Positions 56,825 to 64,000 of a DNA stretch of 64,000 bases are shown one piece after another. The first letter of the stretch is position 1, and each line of letters begins with the position of its first letter. This DNA is from Fallopia convolvulus (lineage: Eukaryota; Streptophyta; Magnoliopsida; Caryophyllales; Polygonaceae). The position numbers were made by a program, and so were the translations under genes. The notes below the pieces were generated by a model. That model made no database searches. It worked only from the letters and a program-made list of their open reading frames with translations, and had not been told where the DNA came from. The stretch spans positions 33,523,795 through 33,587,794 of the forward strand of contig OZ024730.1 in the NCBI GenBank assembly GCA_964016875.1, in the 5' to 3' direction.

Positions 56825-57747
56825 GGCAACGAACTCAGTAACGAATATAACCGAAGAAATTCAAATAAGAACAAAAATATAGGACAAGGGTTACCACAAC
56901 ATAGCCATGCATATAAACTCGTAAGAAGATAAAGATCATGCCTTTAAATAGATAATTTCATCAACTTTCGTTGATTCGCAAGCAAATCAATCTACTCTCA
57001 TAAATTAATTCACTCAATCACTTGTTTTGGATCCAAAGCTCGAAACTTTCGCAATCAAACAATATCAACCTTCAAGTCTATAACTTTCTCTTTCAATCAA
57101 GTTAAAAACTCAAATTACCCCGATTCTCATCTAGGCATAAACACAACAAGCAATCTAAAAATATATAGAAGGCATTGAACACATCATCTTACTGATAAAA
57201 CCATGCATAACTATGCCGGGTTTAACCCCGACCCTAGATAGGAAAACTACTCACTACTCATAACTATAAAGCAAACACATTCAATAAGAGAAAATATTGA
57301 AAACAAACTACTTCAAATTAATAAGAAAATATCGTCTTACAGACTTCAGAAGAAACAGAAAACAACAAGAACACCGACTCGAAAACACGATTAACGACCT
57401 CAGCTTTACTCTCGTTGCACCTCGATTCTTCCTCTGCTCCGACTCGACTCTCTCTCGGCTCTTCCAATCCGTCTATTACTCGAACACCCCCCCTCCCTTA
57501 GGCTAGAAAAGAAGGATATTTATACTAAAAAAGCTATCTAATAAAAAAGGGTAGAAGATAAAAACTTTCCTAAAAGATAGAAACTAACTCTAAAAAGATA
57601 GAAATAAAAACTAGAAAGATAACAAGACCTAAAATATAAAATATAATAACCCTAAAACTCATTAAAACCCCTAAAGACACGGAATAAATTTCCGCACAAG
57701 GTCGGTAAACATCACAACGAACTCTCAAAAAACTCTACCTCTAAGCC

Positions 57748-57779
57748 TCGTTAACGACCCTTCACAACCTCGTTAACGA
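57748..57779. promoter_or_regulatory. Second TCGTTAACGA pair in LTR e
   Basis: Perfect copies at 57748 and 57770, starts 22 bp apart. Confidence 0.75.
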
Positions 57780-58060
57780 GCCTGAATTTGGCTTTCTTCA
57801 ACACTTCAACTCCAAAATCTTGACTTCGACTCCTTTATCCTGTATTCTTCCGTCCTCCACCATAGCACTCCAATTAGCTCCAAAAAGCACCGTTTCCTTG
57901 CTAACACCTACAAAAAGACAAAAAATGGAGTAGCTTCCATACTTCTCCCAAAATATGCAAAACCATCTAAAAACACACAAAACTAACCCTAAAACTACTA
58001 AAACTAATCCTAACAAACTAAGAAAACACCCTAAAAACTATACCAAAAACACAAAAATCA

Positions 58061-59770
58061 AAATACCCCATACTTAAACTTGCTTGTCCTCAAGCAATCA
58101 CTAAACAATAATCAAAACCAAACAATCATACTCATCAAGCCACAACCATCATCTAAAAAGCAACTTCAACACATAGAAGAAAATAGAAAATGACTATTAA
58201 TGTCATCATACATATATGCACTAAATAGACATAAGAAAATACAATCCAACCTCACAAGGGTAATGTATTTCACTCAACTCTCAAGTGTTTAGGCTTAAAA
58301 ATTCAATCTCTCAACTCATCTTATATACATAAACTCATAGAAATTGGAACTTATATCACCAAACTCTCCACCCAAGATTTGTCAAAACAAGCAAAAATCA
58401 TCAAGATAACTTAGGCTCAATGAAAAACTTAATAGAAACTTCCATTCGGCCGGGTTGTAATGGGGCTTGGTAATAACAATAGGGCGTGGAAATATTTTGC
58501 GTATGTGGTGCTAATAATATCCGGGAATCAAAGACTCCTAAATACTCACATATCTTACTAAAACTCTCATAAAAACAATAACTTACCAAACTCACTCTTC
58601 ATTATGCACACTCTCTTTCACTCACCCATTCATCCTAGAAAGTCTCACAAAATACATCAAAAAGAATATGTGATTTATCTTTAAACACATCAAAAAGAAT
58701 ATGTGATTTATCTTTAAACACAAATGCACATCTTACTTCTCTTTCTTCTTCTTAATCAACTTCTTCCCTTTTTTTTCTTGTTTTTTATTTTTACTTGCTT
58801 GCGCAACCTCGTTAACCGAACCAGCAGGGTCGTTAACGAACCTTCATCGTGTATACTTCCTTCACTTTTTCTCAACAAATTTTCTTTTGTGCATCCTTTA
58901 TTATCAAGAGATCTTTCTTTTACAAAATAAAACAAGAAACTTCCAATCTACCTTCCCAACAATCTCTCAATTTCAAAACAAATCAAAACATCTCACTCTC
59001 AACAAAACATACCTCTCCAAACTAAGTCCTAATCCCCGGATAGGGTCAAGCTTATCTCCGCTAGGAAATAATTTTGTAGAGCTAAAAATAAAAAGGCTTC
59101 AAGGCTCAAATTGGATTCAAAAAGAGGGATAATGTAGGGTGGACAAGGATTAATAGGGTTATAAAAAAGTTCTCTATCATATGATCTTCACGAGTAATGA
59201 ACTATAAATCTTATATAGGTCTCAAGAAATAGATAACCATCACAATTCCAAGAGATAATATGCATATAGAGAGTAAATCACACAAGAAAAGAAGACGGAT
59301 TTATTGATTTTCTCCCTATAAGGCCAAAAATAACTCACAAGGTAATTATTTTGTTGGATTGCATCACTTATGCTAAAAAGTATACATGCTCAATTTCATC
59401 AAATGCTATTCTTTCATTAAATTAACTTCAAAACATGAATCAGGCTAAACTATCAAAGACATGCTTGCAAGGAATTATATGATCATGCTAGAAACTACTA
59501 TCATAGAACCATAAGAAAGGGAAATCTATCAATTCTAAAACTCTTTTTGGAAATTTTGAAATTTTTCGTTTTTATGGAACAAAGAACTACTCAAAACAAA
59601 TAAAACACATAAAACAAATAAGACACAAGAAAACAAGTTTTCTACCCTTTCCCACCCCATACTTAAGATTACAGTGTCCCCACTGTAAGAAAAATAAGAA
59701 GAACAAAAGAAATAGAGAAGAAAAGAAAGAAAAAACAAGAAAAGAAACAAGAAAAACTCTTCAAACTGAA
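58061..59770 (-). other. Untranslated 3' region of element E
   Basis: No coding signal. GGGTCGTTAACGAACC recurs at 58827-58842, with a damaged partner (TCGTTAACCGA) 21 bp earlier. CCCCATACTTAAGATTACAGTG near 59655 is a second copy of the polypurine-like AGTATGGGG motif. Confidence 0.6.
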
Positions 59771-61405
59771 TCAGCGGTTAGGTGGTGGAAAATAATGCTT
59801 GAAGTTCCCAATGAAGTCATACATTGTCCTCCAGCACTCTGCATCATCCGCCTCTCTCAGTTGATGCCTCGTATCCTCGAATGCCATGCGAGCAGAATAG
59901 ACACTCTCCCATCTATCCATCCTCCGATGAATATGTGTTTGTTGAAGGTTAAGCTGTTGAATCTGAGCTGAAAGATCTTCGGCCCATGGTGGCGGGATAC
60001 TCGATCCAGTGTACTCGGGCTGAGGAGGTGGTTGATAGTGATTGTGGGGCTGGAAGTGGTCTTGATAAAGCATTGGGTTGTATGGCATGATACCATAAGA
60101 ATGAGGGTCGATAGGTGGCTGCGGGAGGTCGATAGGTGCTCTCGGCAGGTCGTTACCGCCGCTGTGAGCCTCGGTAGGAGCATGGGTAGGAGCCTCGAAG
60201 TGGTTGTTAAGGACCCTATCGGGCTCGTTAATGAAGACATTGGTGCCCAGAATTTCTGTATCGAGGTCATCTTCCTCGATGTCGAGCTCCTCTGTACCTC
60301 CCTTGGTAGCTGCCTCTTCAGTCTCATCTTCATCAACTTCTTCCATATCGTGTCTCTCTCTCTCAAACCGTGACTCACATGGCCTAAGTGACAACTCATC
60401 TTGCGGCTTGGGCTCTAACGGGAATGCATGCCCTGTCCATGCCTCGTACTAGTTCGGTACATAAAGTAGCTCCATCTTAGATAGGGTGGGTGTAACATTT
60501 CGGCCTTGAACTTTTGTAATGTACCCATCTCGAACCTGTGTAAAGATACTCGAGTTGAACCAATAGTTCATGTTAAGCAACTGAGCGTGGGACGGTGTGT
60601 AGAGGGTGAGATCAACTCCAAGATTGGTCGCCAAGAGACTAACCAGATTCCCGCACCACACTTCCTTTGACTTGATTGACTTCTCAACATAGTATAGCCA
60701 TTCGTACCCCAGGTTCAATGGGGCGGTCTCCTAAAAAAGAATTATGCGGAGGCATGCAACTTCTATCCTTGTCGGCCTGTTCAGCTATCTCTTAGGCCAG
60801 AATGTAGCGGCTATGACTCGGAAAATGATCCTGAATATGGGTTGATGATGCTTGCCACGGATAATGTTGCAGCGGAGGGTTCTACCTCCCTGGTGATGTA
60901 GCAGCAAGTCCTCGTCACCTTGTAATCCTTTAGGCTGTAATCTCGAGAAGGATTTGGGAGCTCAAGCATAGCATTGAACTCCGCCAAAGTGAACTCATTG
61001 TTCATATTACCGAGCCTGAACCGAATTCGTCCCTTCGAAGTCTTCGTCGGGAATCTCATCTCAAGAGTGGCTAGAAACTCGGATGTGAGAGTCGGGAAGT
61101 GTGGTACATTCTCCTTCTTCAACAAGTGAGGCACTACAAGAATAGAAAAGGCCTGCTTGACATCATCATAGATCCGCATTTGCTTGCCACTCGACCTCTG
61201 GAACCACTGAGTGTAGTGGTGCTTGTTTATAATGGCGTTGTAGCGGTCTGCTTGTCCTTGAGTGCGCAAGATCACGTTGTCCATGCGAGGTGGAGATGGA
61301 GATCTCTGAGTCCTCTTCTTCTTTTGGGCTCGGGTTGTGGCTCAGCTGGAACTTGCCATATGGACCTACAAAAAAAATATACGACTTTTCCAAGATAAAA
61401 TCCAC
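59771..61405 (-). pseudogene. Athila-type ORF (post-pol gene) of element E
   Basis: Read on the minus strand, 61284-60811 carries YTQWFQRSSGKQMR, FPTLTSEFLATLEMRFPT and RIRFRLGNMNNEFTLAEFN, matching the conserved domain of Athila ORF-1 / putative plant transposon proteins. After frameshifts it continues to an acidic and Pro/His-rich tail (60394-59771; MDRWESVYSARMAFED near the end). Its function is unknown; in full Athila elements it occupies the envelope-like position. The tail holds 21 bp repeat units (60108-60235) encoding PIDLPQP-like heptads. Confidence 0.75.
60108..60235 (-). repeat. 21 bp tandem units inside the Athila ORF
   Basis: Unit starts at 60108, 60129, 60150 and 60171 (TCGATAGGTG, TCGATAGGTG, TCGTTACCGC, TCGGTAGGAG) and again at 60204 and 60225 (TTGTTAAGGA, TCGTTAATGA), each 21 bp from the previous. 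They encode heptapeptides around an Asn/Asp core. Confidence 0.75.
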
Positions 61406-62858
61406 TCAAATCAATAGACAAGAGACCCCATACTTGGTCTCAAAAATGCTCTCGGAATATCTCATTAACTACCCAATTGGGTTGGTAACGGATCTGGACT
61501 GGTTTTTATTTGCTTGATAATGTGCAGGGTCGTTAACGAACCTGGGTGGGTCGTTAATGAGCCGCCGAGAACCAGTTTGCAGTTTCTGAATGTAAAAGAC
61601 TCTAAAATTTAGCCATGAATCAAGCATGCATCCCTCATAGTTCTATGTAAGACACACAATCGGGTATACGCACCCCACTTTTACTCGATTACCCATCCCG
61701 AACATGCTATAGTTGCCCAAGAAACTCATAGTGAAGATCAAAACAATCTAAAACAAGGTAGTTCATGCTATCCTAAATCAAATTTCATTGGAGAATCCAA
61801 GCAAGAACAAACCCCTAGAAGTCAAGATCAACCACTAATAAATCCAACATTGAAGTAGTTGAGCAACAATAACATGCAATTCGATCCTCTATGAATTAGA
61901 TATGAATTTTCGACCCTATAAACCGTGAATCATGCAATAGAGAGTTAGGGTTTAGAAATCATACCGGTAAATTGAGAAATTGAAGAGCAAAGATCGAAAA
62001 TTTGGGTGGCTAAAGAGCTCGGATCTCGTCGGTAAGAAAAATCAAGGGCGGCGGACTTCGTTAACTAGGTGGGTCTCCGAAGTTCGGTGGCGGTGAGAAT
62101 TCTGATCGATGGTGAGGAATTTCGGTAGGGATCTTTGGGGGTTTAAGCTTTTTGGATTGAGGATTTGAGAGTGGAATTTTTTTTTGGGAGGTTTAGAAGG
62201 GCTATATAGGAGAGGGCTAGAGGTAGGGGAAATTAAAAGGGGCGGCACATGGGTAAGATAGAAGATAGATTAGGGTGAAATTACTTACCTGCCCGTTTGC
62301 CAATTCGGGTCGCCGACTTGGGTCATTAATGACCATGGGTTGGGTCGTTAACGAGCCACCGTAGCGTTTCTTTGAGTGATTTTCGAGCCCAACTCCTGCA
62401 TCTTGTTAGCTAAAAAACTATCCTATCTTTGTATCCTAAAAACTACCTAAAACTCGAAAGAAAGCTAGGAAAAACAAGAAAACTAAGAAAGAAAACTAAA
62501 ACTATACTAAAAGCGGGTTGTCTCCCGTAAGCGCTATTTTTAACGTCGTTAGTCCGACGTACTTACCTTGGCTCAAGGTGGCTCTTTTGCGGCTATGTTA
62601 GGGTCTTAAGGTACCCACTACTTAGCTTTGTAGGCATTATTGGCTTGAGCCACTAAATTTGGTCCTATATCTTCTAAAAGTATGCCCGGTATTCCTACAT
62701 AAGGGTTAGTGAAATCCGAAGACCAAGGTGGTCTGGACTCCTCTATAGCATATACCGTGGAGCATGGTGTAGGAACATAGTATGAAGAAGAGTCATATCA
62801 TGTTCTAGTGAATTCATAGTTACAGTACTAACCTTGATTGTAGCCCTGTATGTGGGAC
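61406..62858 (-). other. Non-coding middle of element E
   Basis: This is where RT, RNase H and integrase would be expected; none is present in any frame. Paired motifs lie at 61530/61551 (TCGTTAACGA, TCGTTAATGA; 21 bp) and 62323/62345 (TCATTAATGA, TCGTTAACGA; 22 bp). A Pro/Ser-rich ORF (62248-62042) is leader-like. CCCGTAAGCGCTATTTTTAACGTC near 62526 resembles conserved gypsy untranslated sequence. Confidence 0.6.
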
Positions 62859-63494
62859 TCAATAATGGGCCAAGGAGGCTCGGCAGGAATCTTGTGTGAG
62901 ATTCTCGTCCGCTTTTGTACTTGGAGGGGGTTCGTCAGGGCCAGCTATGTCGAGTTCTGGTTGGGTCAACTCGATTTGTGTAGCCGCAGTTGGGTCATTA
63001 GCGTTTTGGTCAAGGCTGAATTCCACGCGTTCCTCTCCAATATCAAAAGTGAGGAGTCCTTTCCGCACATCGACCCTGGCACCTACTGTAGCTAGGAACG
63101 GTCTGCCTAGGATAATGGGGACATGAGGGTCTTCAGGCATATCGAGGATGATGAAATCATTTGGAATAAAGAATTTCCCAACTTGAAAGGGATAGTCGTC
63201 CACGACTCCTATGGCCTTTACGCTTGATCCGTCTGCCATGTAGAGGTTCATATGTACAGGTTCCAAAGGTCGTATATTGGCATTCGACCAGATTGAAAGG
63301 GGGAGTAAACTAGCACTGGCTCCCAGATCACATAGAGCTTTGAATTTGTGGTCGCATATGCCAATTGTTATGGCAAACCTTCCTGGGTCTCCTAGCTTTT
63401 CTGGTAGAGCAATAGATCGGACTTCATCTTGCAGCTCTGTGATGGATCTTTTCCTGCTAAGAATATCCTTCAAAAATTTCGTGTAAGCCGGCAT
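62859..63494 (-). pseudogene. Athila-type aspartic protease region
   Basis: Open frame of 211 codons. MPAYTKFLKDILSRKR is the conserved segment just before protease in Athila/Tat elements. ALCDLGASASLLPLSIW is the active site, with the family's DLGA in place of DTGA. VPIILGRPFLATVGARVDV is the second conserved block of retroviral-type proteases. The frame ends at 62859 without entering RT. Confidence 0.88.
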
Positions 63495-64000
63495 TTTGCT
63501 TAGGGCCTCAGCGAATGGGATGGAAATATTAATGCCCTGAAGAATCTTTACGAAATGCTTGAACTTACTCTAAGTAGAGTCCTTTGATTTCTTAATAGGA
63601 AAAGGAAGAGATTTCACCATTCTCGGAACCAAGTCAGGCTCGAGAGGTGAAGTTACCAGGTCGACACTAGGGTCGTTAGATGTCCTTGGTGGTTTGTTAT
63701 CGACCCTGGTGGGGTTGTTAACGAGCCTGGGATTGAGAGGAGGGCTCGGATCAGTAAACTTACCTGGATTAGGGACGTTGACGACCTTGTGAGCCTCGTC
63801 ACCATGGTGTGCCGGTTCGGTACTCGCTCTCACTGGGTCGTTACCGAGCTGAACCATGGCATCCTCTTCGGTCTTGTCCTTAGCTTGGACACGCTCCGAT
63901 AGTGTCTTTCGGCTCATGAGGTATACCGCTGCTATTTGTCCCCCTAGGGTTCTCCTCGGGACGGCCCGGGAGTTTCCCTTGTGGTCTTGGAATCTGTGCA
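63495..64000 (-). pseudogene. Athila gag-protease linker
   Basis: The frame 63917-63570 ends in KSLPFPIKKSKDST and a stop, then, still recognisable, FKHFVKILQGINISIPFAEAL runs into the protease region (63490-63570). The linker contains tandem heptapeptides (RLVNNPT, RVDNKPP, RTSNDPS). The N-terminal part of gag is beyond the window edge. Confidence 0.8.
63673..63847 (-). repeat. 21 bp tandem units inside the gag linker
   Basis: Unit starts at 63673, 63694 and 63715 (TCGTTAGATG, TTGTTATCGA, TTGTTAACGA), then 63775, 63796, 63817 and 63838 (ACGTTGACGA, TCGTCACCAT, TCGGTACTCG, TCGTTACCGA), all exactly 21 bp apart within each run. Confidence 0.78.

Larger units (their letters stand above)
56582..58060 (-). 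repeat. 3' LTR of element E
   Basis: TGTTGAGAGGG ... ACAAAAATCA, 1479 bp. The left flank GACAG (56577-56581) is the candidate target duplication; its partner is outside the window. Confidence 0.9.
56582..64000 (-). mobile_element. Athila-type gypsy element E, pol deleted, continues off right edge
   Basis: Minus orientation: 3' LTR at left (56582-58060), polypurine region AGTATGGGGTATTTTGAT and the hallmark TTGAGGACAAGCAAG beside it, the Athila ORF (59771-61405), a non-coding middle, then protease and gag C-terminus up to the right edge. RT, RNase H and integrase, expected between protease and the Athila ORF, are absent. The 5' LTR and gag start are outside the window. Confidence 0.9.

Noticed and set aside
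59535..59750. Phe/Leu-rich minus ORF that could be a membrane peptide
   Set aside because: It lies in A-rich untranslated sequence of element E; the hydrophobicity follows from TTT/CTT codons of a poly-purine tract.

Overview
The window is nuclear DNA of a flowering plant, most likely a eudicot. It is AT-rich, spliced, and packed with plant-type transposons: Ty3/gypsy chromovirus, Athila-type and Tat-like elements, Ty1/copia, L1-like LINEs carrying RNase H, a CACTA element, and short inverted-repeat elements. There is one convincing host gene, a secreted extensin-like wall protein with a PAC/Ole e 1 domain (24075-27798, two coding exons). I found no tRNA, rRNA or CRISPR array.

Layout, left half. 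1-3563 is the 3' part of a decayed chromovirus (pol, chromodomain, 3' LTR) with a solo LTR of another family in its chromodomain (2537-3104). 3564-6857 is AT-rich and holds an inverted pair of ~300 bp MITEs (4083-4717). 6858-21865 is a 5'-truncated LINE flanked by an 11 bp duplication; a 12.2 kb CACTA element (7764-19934) sits in its reverse transcriptase. The CACTA element has an apparently intact five-exon TNPA-like gene (16041-19013), a TNP2-like transposase broken by one clear in-frame stop, 143 bp subterminal tandem repeats, and a possible extra gene on the opposite strand. After an AT-rich gap comes the extensin gene with TATA box, 907 bp coding intron and 3' UTR intron.

Layout, right half. 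From about 29.0 kb everything recognisable is retroelement. A copia gag relic is split by an Athila-type solo LTR (30415-31732, TSD GAAAG). A minus-strand copia element (32092-38139, TSD ATGTA) has lost RT/RNase H, and its gag is split by a second solo LTR (35288-36785, TSD AGGTA). A compact gypsy chromovirus (38770-42145, TSD AAGTA) has lost most of gag, protease and RT. A second LINE (43.6-46.97 kb) abuts a GC-rich non-coding LTR-type element (46968-49589), which holds a 665 bp hAT-like MITE (TSD CTCATGTT). 51476-64000 is a nest: an Athila-type LTR holding a solo LTR of its own family, cut by a Tat-like gypsy element, itself cut by an Athila-type element that runs off the right edge with gag/protease and the Athila ORF but no RT or integrase.

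The most unusual signal is in the Athila-type family. Its LTRs carry pairs of the 10 bp palindrome TCGTTAACGA, or variants that stay palindromic (TCGATATCGA, TCGGTACCGA), starting 21-22 bp apart. The same 21 bp unit appears as short tandem arrays in the family's two coding regions, where it encodes heptapeptide repeats.
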